Part shown: in pieces, positions 1-10,722 of the stretch
How positions within the stretch are numbered: position 1 is the stretch's first letter
Layout: each line of letters begins with the position of its first letter
Origin: Litsea cubeba
Taxonomy: Eukaryota; Streptophyta; Magnoliopsida; Laurales; Lauraceae
NCBI GenBank assembly: GCA_012931725.1
Contig: WHSA01000969.1
Coordinates: forward strand, 50,560-114,559
DNA length: 64,000 nucleotides
Direction of reading: 5' to 3'
The notes under the pieces: generated by a model
Seen by the model: the letters and a program-made list of their open reading frames with translations, nothing else
Told to the model about the DNA's origin: nothing
Databases searched by the model: none
Position numbers and translations under genes: made by a program

Positions 1-1167
1 GTCGAAACAGGTGGAGTTTAAACGGGCCTAAAATGGAAATTATCAACAAATAACAAAAGGTTGAGTGGAACATATCACTCTCTCTTTTAAGAACCAGCAC
101 CAAAACCAGCTGAGCTACCGTTCTTTTCTCTGTATTTTTTTTTTTTGTTGTTGTTTGGTAAAACCTCTGTAAATTGGGTAACACACAATATAAAAGTAAC
201 ATTATGCGAGCTAGGCCGGCCGTACCCACAAAACCCAATCCAACCCAAACCCAGAAAAGCCACTACCAAAATCGCCCCCAATAGAAGTGGGTCACCTGTA
301 TAACCCAACTCATTGCCAACCCTAATTACAAATCAGAGCAACTCAAAATGAAGGCCCTCCTCATTCATCGAATAGCCTCAAGTTTTTATCTCAATAGAAG
401 TCGGTCCCACTGTGAGATTGTGCATATTAGTAGAAAGGCAATTAATTAACACGATCTTATACATTATTAATCATATGCATCAGTTACTTTGCTAACGATT
501 TGCTTAGTCTCGCGATGGGGTCAAGTTCTTGGGATGAAGTTAGAGAATATCCGGTGAATAGGGAAGATATCCATTTTGAGCTGCTTAGATTTCAATAGTT
601 GCGCCCTACTATGGAGTTTCAATCGTTCCACTTATTGGAAGCACAAGGGAGACACTCAGGCCATCTACAGTCCAATCTCGAGCGTTCACATTGTGCCTCA
701 AAGCATTGGACCCAGATCCTCTAAACGCCTCTCTCCTGCTTACCAAAAATCAAGCTAAGGTGCGGGCGCCTGTAATCTATGAAATGCCTCCAAATTTTAC
801 TTTGAAAGATTTAATTGGTTGCATCGTAAGCTTGAGTACATGATAATATTGCATTGGATAACCATTCTTATTAACATGCTTAATTTTAAGGTATGACCAA
901 ATCCTATTGTTGTCAACTTCAGGGCTACCCAGGAGCCGGGGATGATGTTTATTTTGACGGTTCAAACTTTCAATAGGTAAGCTCGACTATAGGAAGTATA
1001 TTACTTAGAGGATCTAAACTTTCATCAAATGCATTATCAATCCCATGCTTAATCTTATTTTCGGATCAAATCCAATTGTATTAAAATTTAAAGACATCCC
1101 ATACGAGGCAGTGATTTTAATTTGAGTTGTTTGAATTTTTAATGGGCGTTGACTTACACTCTTGACA

Positions 1168-1193
1168 CACTCATGGGAAGCTTCCTATGAGTG
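1168..1193. repeat. Near-perfect 26-bp palindrome
   Basis: Two 13-base halves, cactcatgggaag and cttcctatgagtg, pair with one mismatch around a central AAGCTT. The outer flanks gttgac (1148-1153) and gtcaa (1197-1201) are also complementary, so the structure may extend. Function unknown. Confidence 0.6.
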
Positions 1194-2678
1194 AGAGTCA
1201 ATGGTAGGATCTGGAGTCTGGACTCAACATCTCACGTTCCTGGTTCCTGGTTCCTGCCGCAAATACTCATATAAGTCATAAACGCGTGGCCGTCTTTTCT
1301 CACTTGTGAAGAAGCAATTCCTTGCTGGTTAAACAAAGCAAGATAGATTGATGATCGACTGACATTAAATGCTTCTAGGAAGAGGAGCATGTGTGGCTCA
1401 TGCCCGTTGATTGTATCGACATGTGGGTCCCATGGGCTCTGCCTTGACAAGTGGCCCAGATTTCCCCTGGTTTTATGATTCTGACATCCAAACTTAGTGA
1501 CAGGGGGATATAGTGAAAAATGATTTGAGGACTGAGGCTGAACTCATTGAAAGGGTAAGGAATATGAACTCATGCATGGGTTGGTCTAATGTGGACAAGG
1601 TCAAGGTCTTTGCCAATTTCTACGTTATTAAGATTCAGATTTTTAAAATAACTTTTCCATTCCCGGGGTAGAAGTTTTTGTGGGTCTGGTAAAGTAAAAG
1701 TAAAGTTTTTTGGGAGGCTGAAACTTTACTGTAGAACTTGATTTGACCAACTAAACATGGTGAAGTAAAATTTGTAGTGGAGATTACTATATCACTTGAA
1801 GACAAATTAACATTGCCTAAAGGCGTGCTTGTTTGCATTCGTTAGACAGGAATTTATGCCCAAAATGGTTAAAAATGAGGGCAAGAATTCAATATACAAA
1901 GATGACCATAATCCGCCTTTAATGAAAATTAAATTAAAGGAAAATTATAAAATGAATACTCAGCCATCAACCTAGTAATTCAAATCATAAGAAAGTCAAG
2001 ATCCCAAGAAGTTTCATGTATTCAATTCCTACGTGACGTCCTAAAGCATGCAAACAAACGGAACTAAATGATATTTTTTTAATTTTGAGATCCTAATTAT
2101 TTGGTTGAGTTGTATACTGATAAAGAAAAGAAACTATTGTAAAAAGAGAAAAAATAAAGAGTAAAAGTTCATTGTTATTTTAGATCAATTAATTTCTAAT
2201 AATTAAATTTTATTTTATTGGATGATTCACGAAGTTCTGAAGATTTTAAAGAGTGTACTTGAAAATTTTAGATAGGTATATGTATCTTTCGAAATAAGAA
2301 ACTAATAGGTCACAATGGATTTTTTTAGGTTCACATTTTCTACCAAAATTGAAACTTGGATTTTTTTTTTCAGAGATTTACGTGTTACTTTTATTTATTT
2401 TCTTGGTTAAATATCTCAAGAAAAGTATTTATATTTTCTTATAATATAAGATATATATATATATATATATGAACATTTCTAATACATTTAAATTCAACAA
2501 TACTATCGAACATGCTATTTTGATTTTGTTCCTCTGTTCCTCTCATCGTACCAAAAAAAACCTTTTGACCTGGCCATCACTCTTGGTGGCACCTTCTCTT
2601 ATTCTTCCGTTATACAGAAACCTGTCCACCAAGTAACTCTCATGCATGGACCAAACCTTTTCATTGCCAACTACGAAG

Positions 2679-2687
2679 AACCGAAGG
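2679..2687. repeat. Left arm of an inverted repeat split by Tat1
   Basis: AACCGAAGG here is the reverse complement of CCTTCGGTT at 32806-32814. Without Tat1 and one TSD copy the arms would be 7 bases apart, so Tat1 integrated into the loop of a small perfect hairpin site. Confidence 0.65.
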
Positions 2688-2691
2688 TTAC
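2687..2691. other. Target-site duplication of Tat1, left copy (gttac)
   Basis: gttac directly precedes the TG of the left LTR and recurs at 32798-32802 directly after the CA of the right LTR. Five bases is the usual duplication length for LTR-element integrase. Confidence 0.9.
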
Positions 2692-3437
2692 TGTAAGTAC
2701 CTAAAAATTACGGGCTTGGAATCAGGGATTAGGATCCCTGTTTTGAGTAGTCTGGATGAAGGTTAACGTGACTTCGGCTAGACCTGAAAAGGAAGAGAGG
2801 AAGCAAGTCAGAGGACCCTGGCGGTGGGCAGCGCAAGGCTCTCCGATGCTTAAGTCAGTTCAGGGACTGAGTAAGGGAGATGGAGAGAAATTTGCAGAGT
2901 AAATGTATGTGTTTTGGGTTGCATACCTTAGAATGGAGTTGGGGCGTCTATTTATAAGAGAGGGAGATGACTTGCATGGACGAGCCTCATGATGGGCTTT
3001 GCCACTTGAGTGGCTTTATCCAATCAGCCCACACTTCATTAAATGCTAGCCTCACCTACCCATTCCTCATTAAATGCTAATCTTATCGGGCCAGGCGGCG
3101 GTTGACTTTCGGGCCAAGTCCCATCGGGCCTGGCCTGGAGCCATGCTTTGGGGGCGCACATATTCCGCATAACGCCATTTTGTCAGGAATGATGGGCCGC
3201 AGGGCACGCCTTAGCGTGTGCCTTCGTCCTGTCAACAGTCCCATCAGCGTCTGTCAAATCCGCCGTGCCGAGGTCGATATACAAGGACCCGTGTCATCTG
3301 ACCTCGAGGCTTTCACCTCGGCAGGTGCCGTGACCCGTCAGCCGGGGTCCGTCCCTGCCGAGCGAAGGTATGGTTAATTAACTGGATTGATGTCAAGGCT
3401 AGTCCTGATCTCGGCTTAGTGGAAACTTCCCCACACA
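2692..3437 (-). repeat. 3' LTR of Tat1
   Basis: 746 bp, beginning TGTAAGTACC and ending CCACACA on the plus strand. It aligns end to end with 32057-32797. On the minus strand a TATAAATA box lies at 2949-2956 (written tatttata), which sets the transcription direction. Confidence 0.93.
2949..2956 (-). promoter_or_regulatory. TATA box in the Tat1 3' LTR
   Basis: TATAAATA on the minus strand, conserved at 32314-32321 in the partner LTR and at 36070-36077 in the Tat2 LTR. Confidence 0.65.
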
Positions 3438-3453
3438 ATTGCCCTCCAGCTTT
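3438..3453 (-). other. Polypurine tract of Tat1
   Basis: On the minus strand a purine-rich stretch ending in GGAGGGCAAT directly precedes the 3' LTR. The same position in Tat2 (36759 onward) reads AGGGGGCAAT. This is the expected plus-strand primer site. Confidence 0.6.
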
Positions 3454-3805
3454 AGAGCTCTTAGAGTATCCCAACTCTTTGAGGTCGGAAGCTGAGAAGG
3501 ACTCCTCGGAGGATTGCCATGATGCGGTGCCCCGCAATGCCGCGCTACCCTTCGTCTAGGTCGGGAGGAAGCCCAAGAGGCTTATGATTTTGTAATCCCA
3601 TCGCGGCTTTGGACGCGGGCGCCTCATTCTTATCCGTTGGCGCCTTGGTGCCCGAGGCATTAAATGGCTCACGGAAATTAGGCTGGCGATTCCACGTGTC
3701 ATCCTTGGCTTGGTTGGCCCGTCTTTTCATGGCGGCGCGCGCAGTGAAAAGACGCGGCCTTTTTGAAATTCGGAAAGGCGCCATCATTGGCGCTCTATTT
3801 TTTGC

Positions 3806-3820
3806 TATAAGTAGGGGGAG
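3806..3820 (+). promoter_or_regulatory. Core promoter of the antisense ORF in Tat1
   Basis: TATAAGTAGGGGGAG lies about 270 bases upstream of the antisense ORF start and is followed by a CT-rich stretch typical of plant transcription starts. The same 15 bases occur at 49266-49280 in Tat2. They point opposite to the LTR promoter. Confidence 0.6.
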
Positions 3821-4624
3821 GCGCCCGCTGCCCTTCTTCTTCTTTCTTTATCTTTGCCTTCCAGAACAGAGAGGGAGAGAGCTCTGTAGAGATTTTCCAG
3901 AGGAGAGCGTTCGCCGGAGAGAGGTGCTGCCAGAATCTCGCTTCCGCAAGCTCGAACACCACTCTGCTTTTTGCTCTTCGTAAGTCCTCTTTCTCTCGTT
4001 TCATTTCTTCCAGCGCTTAGGGTTCTGTTTTAGGGTTTTTCTATCCCTTCAGCACTGTCCTTCCTTCTTCTGGTTTTTTCCTTCGAGAGATGGGCATTTA
4101 CAGTCATTGGATAGAGTCTGAGAGGGGGTTAGCCGACCTTAGGGCTAGGTATAAGATACCGGATGGGGTCCAAGTAATGGCGGCCCCTCCCCTTGCCTAT
4201 GCTGATGGGGGAATCTATGACGGCTGGATGCCGTTCCCCTTGGTGGCCGTCATTGAGGGCGGGGTTAGATTTCCCCTCCGCCCTCTACTTAGGGATTGCC
4301 TCAGGGCATGGAACCTCTGCCCATGTCAGCTGATGCCCAACAACTTTAAGGTCGTAATGGGCACGGACGTGCTTAACACGACCCTAGGCATTGGTCTCGG
4401 CATCCACGATATTGAGGATGCCTATGACCTATGCAAATCCGGGAAGGATATGTATTACCTCCGTATCAAGCCGGGTCGGAGGCCATTTGTCCAAGCCTTG
4501 GAGGATTCCAATAAATATGCCGGGGACGACCGTCTGATGGTTACGGGCAACTGGGAATTTGGTGATGACGAGCCCGTTGCAGAGAGATTTTTCAAGATTC
4601 CTCGTCACTTCGGCACTCCTCCAA

Positions 4625-4692
4625 GTAATTACAGTCTTAGTATGCTCCTTTATATCTTCTGCTCAGGCTTATGTTGTTTGTTTGTTCTGCAG
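4625..4692 (+). other. Intron 1 of the Tat1 aORF
   Basis: GTAATT donor, pyrimidine-rich tail and TTCTGCAG acceptor. The Tat2 aORF has an intron at the homologous site and phase (47219-47296). Confidence 0.7.
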
Positions 4693-5514
4693 GTGTTCGT
4701 TAGAGGAAGGCGGCAGCTAGCCGAGACGGCTGGAAAAGGAACAAGTCTTGGGTCAAGTCCTTAGAGAGCTACCACGGCCACGAGGACAGGTCAGCGTGGA
4801 AGCTTCTGGGATACAAGCCCAGGTATCGCGACTATAAGAAATACACCGCTCACCGTTTGCAAGCCGCGGCGGAGATAGAAGAGGAGAGCGGAGAGGAAGA
4901 CAACCAGGCCGCGGCTGACGCTGAGGACCGTGCCGCATCTGATACCGAGGCATCCACCTCGGGTGTCAATGCGGATAACACCGAGACGATCGGGCGGATC
5001 GTTTTATCGTCAGAGAGCGAACCCGACGAGGCGATGGAAAGGACCTGCCCCAAGCCGGTGTTCAAGAATCTTAAGGCCCAGCCCGTGGGAGGCAAAGGTC
5101 GAGGCGCTGCATCTTCTTCGCGCGCACCCCCTCCGTCTAGCGTGCCCTCTTCTTCTACCACTCCTCCTGCTCCGACTTCTCCACCCCCTTGCCGCGACCG
5201 GGACCGGAACTCCCGTGGTCACCTCTCCCCAGGCCAGGCAGACGGATGACCAGGCCAGGAAAAGGAGCAGGGTCGAAGGCTCGGCAGGGGAAAGCTCGGC
5301 TGCCGGCACGGCAACGCGGCCTCCTCCTACACCCTGGAGGCCGAATTTTATGCTCCAGCCCGGGAGACCGATGACGGTAGAGGATCGTCTCTCCGGGAGC
5401 CCGCTGGTGATCGCCTGCCTGGGCAGTGCCTGCGCTCTGCCGCGCGATATGGAGAAGCACGACGAGATGGATGACATCTCCCTCCTGGCATCGCAGATGA
5501 AGGCAGGCTTGAGC

Positions 5515-5588
5515 GTAAGTATAACCTCTTCTGACCTTTTTCCTTTCAACTCTAGCTTTTGCTCACTGGTGGCTTGATTTTCTTGCAG
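5515..5588 (+). other. Intron 2 of the Tat1 aORF
   Basis: GTAAGT donor and TTCTTGCAG acceptor, phase 0. The homologous intron in Tat2 is 48102-48187. Confidence 0.75.
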
Positions 5589-6173
5589 ATTGTGCAGATG
5601 GCCCAGGTCTCGGTACAACGAGTCCAGAAGTGCCATACCGAGCTCAAGAGGGTCCAGGCGAACTGTGAGCAGCACAAGAAAGCCCTGGAGGAGGGTCGAG
5701 TGAGGGTGAGGGAGTATGAAGAGACGCACCGCACCCTCTTTGCCGAGCTCGACAATGCAAAATCTGCCTTTGAGGCGGTCAAGAGGAGAGAGGCCGAGAT
5801 GGAGAGGAGGATCGCCGACCTTGAGAGGCAGAAATCCGAGCTCGAGTCCAAAAGTCGAGCCGATGCTGATGCTGCATTTCAGGAGGGGATTGACGTGGCG
5901 GGGGAAGAATACTCGGCGTAGGTTGATGACATAAGGGTCTCGGCCTGGGAGATGGGATGGAAAGCTGCTCTGGTGAAGGCGGGAGTCCCCACCGACCACC
6001 CGGCATATGTGAGCCCGGATGGATATTCGCGCTCGGTTACTGAGCCAATCCCCGCGGTGGAGTCCGAGAGGGATCCTGCTATCGAGCCGGAGCTAGAACT
6101 CCCCCCATCTTCATCCGAAGTGCCTGCTGCAGCCGCGACCCAGCCCGCGGATGATGTCGCCCCTGTTGCGTGA

Positions 6174-6491
6174 AGCTCCTTTTCTATTGCTTTTCCTCTT
6201 TTTCTTTTTGATGTAATTTCTGCTTAGCCGCATCGCGCCGTTATGTAAAGAATTATATCAGTTTTAATGAGAACTTCTTCCTTTTTGCCAATTCTGCGTT
6301 CTTCTCTATTGCCCCTTCCTTGATTTGAATGTGCTAAGTGTTTTGCCTCGGCTTCATGGCCGAGCTCCCCACACCTTAGTGGCGAAGTCAATCTCACTAG
6401 CTTCCAAAACATGTGGAAGCGGGGCACTTTTTGGCTTCACGTGTCCTAGGACCATTCTTTGTTGGAAACCCGCGATCGATTAGCCGTGCTC
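6174..6491. other. 3' flank of the Tat1 aORF
   Basis: T-rich sequence with GTAA-type polyadenylation-like words (about 6210-6275) follows the aORF stop. No further ORF is supported. Tat1 sequence resumes at 14011 after the nested Sirevirus-like element. Confidence 0.5.
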
Positions 6492-6496
6492 AGTAG
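6492..6496. other. TSD of Sirevirus-like copy 1, left (agtag)
   Basis: agtag precedes the left LTR and recurs at 14006-14010 after the right LTR. Confidence 0.9.
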
Positions 6497-8263
6497 TGAA
6501 AGTCCTTGGGATCTTAACCCTAGAGGGGGGGGGGGGGTGAATAGGGTGAGCTACTAATAGTGACTAACTATGACCAATTTTAATTTTCTATAAACTAACT
6601 AGTCACTAGTGATGATAACAAGCACAATGCGGAAGCTAAATACATACAATCATCACAAGAGCATGCACCACAACACAATATTTATAGTGGTTCGGCCAAC
6701 GTGCCTACATCCACTACCGGCTTGTGTTCCTCACACCCCACCGGATTTCCACTATTATGCTTTTCAAAAGGCTAAGCAATAACCTCTACAATGTATGCTT
6801 TTCTAGGCTAAGCAATAACCTTACAATGTGCTTTTATAGGCTAAGCAATAACCTTTACACAATGCTTTTCTTAGGCTAAGCAATAACCTTACAACAATCG
6901 ATTTTTCTCAAAGAAAGTGTCTTCACAAAACACTCTTATGAGATTACAATTTAAGCTCAATAAAAATTGCCTCTAAATAGGCGAATATGAAATTGTAAAA
7001 CAACTCACACAAACACACTAAGAATTACAAAGATGAATGCTTATGAGGTGTGTGTGTGAAAACTACAATCAAGATTAAAATCAAAGCTCAATCTATTTTA
7101 TGCTTAAAGCAATTCAAAAGTTTAATGCTCATAAAAATATTTGATTGAAGTGTTATGCAAATCACATGTACAAAAATACTAACTTGTAAATGATTTATGA
7201 AAATCAAGATGACACAAGTTGTATGAAATTAATTTATCCTAAACATGTGATGCATATGCAATGTTGTTTTCAAAATGAAAGTTTAACTAAAGATCAAATG
7301 AATGAAAACAACAAAGATGATTCAAACAAGTTAATGTATCATGCTATAAAGAAATCAAAGATTTTGGCTAAGCATGATTTACAAAGTTTAAAACAAAACT
7401 TGGTTTGAAATCAAGGGTGAAGAATCCTATGACTTAAATCAAAGATTAAGGAAGTAGAGGATTCAACACATCATAGTTTATATGCTAAAATCATTTACCA
7501 ATAATTTAACAAAGCATAAAACAATGATTAAGAAAAGCAAAGGCTTACTTGGTGATTTAACTTCATTAATCCAAGCTTTAGCTTTTGCTAATGACCCTCT
7601 TGGTCTCTCTTAGTTCATCCCCTTTTTCTTCTCTTCAAACACCTCAAGAAGGCTTAAGAGCTCCAAAATGTTCAACTATTTTTCAAAGGGAATGAAGCCT
7701 TTTTATACACAGAAAACAGAGTTTCTGTGTGTCCGCGGTCGACCCCATGACAGGCCCGGTCGACCGACCCTTAACGGTCAGAAAAATGACCGTTGGAGAG
7801 CCAAACGGCTCTATGCCCAGTCGACCCGCAGTGTACGCGGTCGACCGGGATGTGTACCCGGTCGACCGGGTACACTGGGCCCTGGGTCACTTTTCCCATT
7901 TTGCATACTTTTGCAATTTTCAAAGATTTTTGATGTGGGACTTGTTGGGGCCATTAAATCAAGCTTGAAACATGATTTAAATCAATCTAAGTATTTTTTA
8001 AAATCATGAATCATAAAAAGCCACAAATCATTTGAAACTTTAAAACTTAGGCTAAGCTTGAATTTTGAAATTCCTTTTACGAAATCAATTGCATCCAAAA
8101 TTAAAACCAATTCATGCATAAAACATGAGTTTTACCATATTTAAAAACAATGCATGGATAAAGTAAGATTTCAATGTTTTCTAAAATAATGCAAGTGTGA
8201 GAAATCAAATGATGATTAAAATGATATGCATCCATCAAATTGCAATACACAAAATTCCTAACA
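6497..8263 (-). repeat. 3' LTR of Sirevirus-like copy 1
   Basis: 1767 bp, TGAAAGTCC...CCTAACA on the plus strand. It carries a run of 13 G followed by TGAATAGGGTGAGC near its left end and the CG-palindrome block at 7734-7880. The ORF-like stretches inside (for example 7190-7408) recur in the other LTR and are not genes. Confidence 0.93.
7734..7880. repeat. CG-rich palindrome block in the LTR
   Basis: Several GGTCGACC-centred palindromes. The longest is a perfect 24-bp palindrome at 7852-7875. The block lies just upstream of the TATA box (on the minus strand, TATAAAAA near 7690). Repeated CG palindromes are a described feature of Sirevirus LTRs. It recurs in the partner LTR at about 13475-13620 and in copy 2 at 38047-38190 and 43940-44090. 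Confidence 0.75.
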
Positions 8264-8790
8264 ATCTCCCCCTTTGCAATTTGATGGCAAACCTTAACTT
8301 AACACTAAACCTCACACTAAGTCTTCAGCTCCTTGGCTTGACACGGCTTGAAATCTTCGGATGCTCCTTCACTTAGCTTGGGCTTTAGCTCTTTTGATCT
8401 TCATTCTTCTTGTCCTTAGCTCCAAGCTTTCTTTCCTTTTATCTTCTCTCCCCCTTAGACCAAGCACTCTCTCTCCTTGGTCTTTCTCTCCCTTTGCCAT
8501 TGAATGCTCTCTCCCCCTTTGATCTTTCTCCCTTTTTGGGTAGCTAGAGCATTTTCTCCCCCTTAATCCTTTCTCCCCCTTTGCCATTAAATTGCAAAGG
8601 TAGCAATTGAAGAAAAGGTACCTACACACATGAAACAAGGAAAATACCTTTAGTAGCACCTGTTAACAAATGAAACTGAAAATGAAATGCTTAACAGGCT
8701 ATTATGCATGCGAGTAAGTTATAAGGGAATAGCAATGGTGAATTTGATCATCTCTAATGCTTCCTTAGAAGGTTTACTCCCCCTCAATCC
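8264..8790 (-). other. Iterated polypurine tracts before the 3' LTR, copy 1
   Basis: On the minus strand AGGGGGAG-type words occur near 8265, 8448, 8510, 8550, 8570 and 8777. The one touching the LTR should be the functional plus-strand primer. Multiple polypurine tracts are a known Sirevirus trait. The translated stretch at 8369-8659 is an artefact of these repeats. Confidence 0.65.
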
Positions 8791-10706
8791 ATAATCTTCT
8801 TTTGTTATACTTTTGACAAGAATATAACTATTAGATGCAAGAAGAAGATGGTTTAACCAATTGAGGGATAACTTCAAGGGAAGGATTAGATACCAATTGA
8901 TAATGTTTAACTATAAGGCTCAATGATCAAATTACCAAATTGGAGAGAAACCAATTGACCTATAAGCTTAAGGAAAGTTGAAGAGCAAGGTCAATAGGTT
9001 AATCTATCATGGATACCAATTGAAATAAGAACCATATCAATTGAGATTTAAGAGTATGACTTATTAGCTCAATCACTCTAAAATGGACTTAAGGAATGTA
9101 ACTAGAAGGATTAATCCAAGTTAGAGCTATCCATGATGATAAGGGGTTTACTAAACATAGCATCAAATAATATAACTATGAAAATCATATGCTATGTAAA
9201 TTTTGAAATCATTTCACTCAATCATAAAATATGACTATCAAGTGTAAGATGAGTGAAATGAAATTCAAACCATGATGCCTACCTCAATCATTAACCAACC
9301 AAGATTATTAACACATAAACATGGTGGTCACGAGATTTAACCAAATAAGCAAGAGAGGTGGCAAACATGACCATTTATGAAGCTAATGGAATGTGACATG
9401 GAACAAAGACATATTACTATCAAGTTTAATCCAAAGTGCACAAGGTTTATCACATTCTCAAGATATCAATTGGATATGATACTAAATGAAAAAGATACCA
9501 ATTGATTACCAATTGAATATGAAACATGATTAAGAGCAAGCATGTGACAAACACAAAATTCCATCAAGCAACATGAATGAATATTCATCACTTTAATGAT
9601 ATAACTATTGAGCATAGTGATGAACATGAGAAATTGCATTTTGAAAATATATGACTTATAAGAATATGCAATTTCCAAAGTGTCAACCATATGAATACAA
9701 CATCTAAGAAATCCATCATTCAAGAGATATAACTATGTAATTCAAGAAATGAATTTCAAAGAGGTTCATATGATCAAACACTACTATGAGGTTGAAACAT
9801 GTATAAGTATGACAAATACACATGAATCAAACATCATAACCATCCATTTCACAAAAATGACTAGAAAGCATAAAGGATGGATTTGGGTTCTAGTATGGTT
9901 ACAAAAAAAATAATTAAAGAACACAACCATAGATGGAACAAATAAAACATTTGCATAAAGAATGTAACTAAAAGAGCAAACATGCAAATAGTCTATCACA
10001 ACATTCATTTCCATTAAAGGATGACATAAGCAAAAGCATAAGGAAATGAAAACATGGAACATGCTTTGATGAATACAACAAAAAGTTTTAAAGCATTTCC
10101 ATTCAAGCAATCTTCAAATCATAAACAAAATCTAACAATGGGCATAATGTATATGAAAATAAAGAAAGCACCTTAACAAACATCAAATTGTATTCTAAGC
10201 AATATCACTACAAAGAATCATACAATTTGATTTAAAAACCATTCAACTTGCATTTTAAAAGATATAACTTAATTTGAAAGCATACAAGTTGATCTTTTCA
10301 AAGTAATTTTCCATGTGAAAGTATAACTTAAAAATTCATGGAAAAATTAAATTGATTTAAGTCATTTGTTTTTCAAAATAATCTAACTAAGACATACAAA
10401 CAAATGATATTGCAACATCCATCGATTATGAAAGATCTAGCTATGAAAGCTTTGAACCCATAATCAATTGAACATGTAGAAATGCAAACAAGATGTGACT
10501 ATAAAAAGCAAATCTAACATGTGAGAAATACAATCAAATGATTTTGAAAACCATGATATGTGACTTAGGGAAGTACATGAAGACAAAATCAAATGATCAT
10601 AAAGAAACAAATGCATTTTTTTTAAAAAATGTAACTAAGAACGAACATAAAATGCAAATGCAATCATGACCAACAAAAAGATTTAACTATTAAGGTTAGG
10701 TTGGTC
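8790..10706 (-). repeat. Array of about twenty variable-arm hairpins, copy 1
   Basis: Short inverted repeats follow one another with little spacing. Examples (arms): 9156-9163/9189-9196 CATAGCAT; 9584-9592/9616-9624 TTCATCACT; 9630-9639/9666-9675 GAAATTGCAT; 10004-10012/10042-10050 TTCATTTCC; 10056-10067/10090-10100; 10305-10315/10337-10347; 10668-10674/10700-10706 GACCAAC. Loops are usually 20-35 bases and most contain a variant of ATATAACT (AGTTATAT on the element's sense strand). Arms differ from hairpin to hairpin. The block is non-coding and lies between gag and the polypurine tracts. The same series, in the same order, is in copy 2 at 41110-42970. Confidence 0.8.
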
Positions 10707-10722
10707 AATGAGGTCCAAGGCC

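Larger units (their letters stand above)
1..2691. other. Host-like non-coding DNA left of the Tat1 insertion
   Basis: AT-rich sequence with no ORF above about 73 codons and no recognisable domain. It contains a T-run near 137-150, an (AT)n microsatellite at about 2451-2470 and a short palindrome at 1168-1193. The last 180 bases have one frame open for about 65 codons up to the insertion point (see findings), but I recognise no protein in it. This is the flank into which Tat1 inserted; the other side resumes at 32803. Confidence 0.6.
4090..6173 (+). pseudogene. Antisense ORF (aORF) of Tat1: three-exon 'putative gypsy type transposon' protein
   Basis: Spliced reading gives exon 1 4090-4624, exon 2 4693-5514 and exon 3 5589-6173, with GT...AG introns in phase 1 and phase 0. 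The start at 4090 (MGIYSHW) matches the Tat2 copy. Exon 1 carries a block around GGIYDGWMPFPLVAVIEGG resembling the plant family labelled Transposase_28. Exon 2 ends in a conserved FMLQPGRPMTVEDR...CALPRDME block after an acidic, Ser/Pro-rich linker. Exon 3 is a long coiled coil rich in Glu, Arg and Lys. Breaks: a TAG at 4702-4704 just after intron 1, a frameshift near 5200, and a TAG at 5919-5921 that probably was CAG. Extra antisense ORFs between integrase and the 3' LTR are known in Tat elements. Their function is unknown and I do not infer one. Confidence 0.75.

Noticed and set aside
3609..3983. 124-codon reading upstream of the Tat1 aORF
   Set aside because: Covers the promoter and CT-rich leader of the aORF; not conserved in Tat2.
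5010..5999. 329-codon minus-strand reading
   Set aside because: It is the complement of the aORF exons 2 and 3, whose plus-strand reading is conserved with Tat2. No domain on the minus strand.
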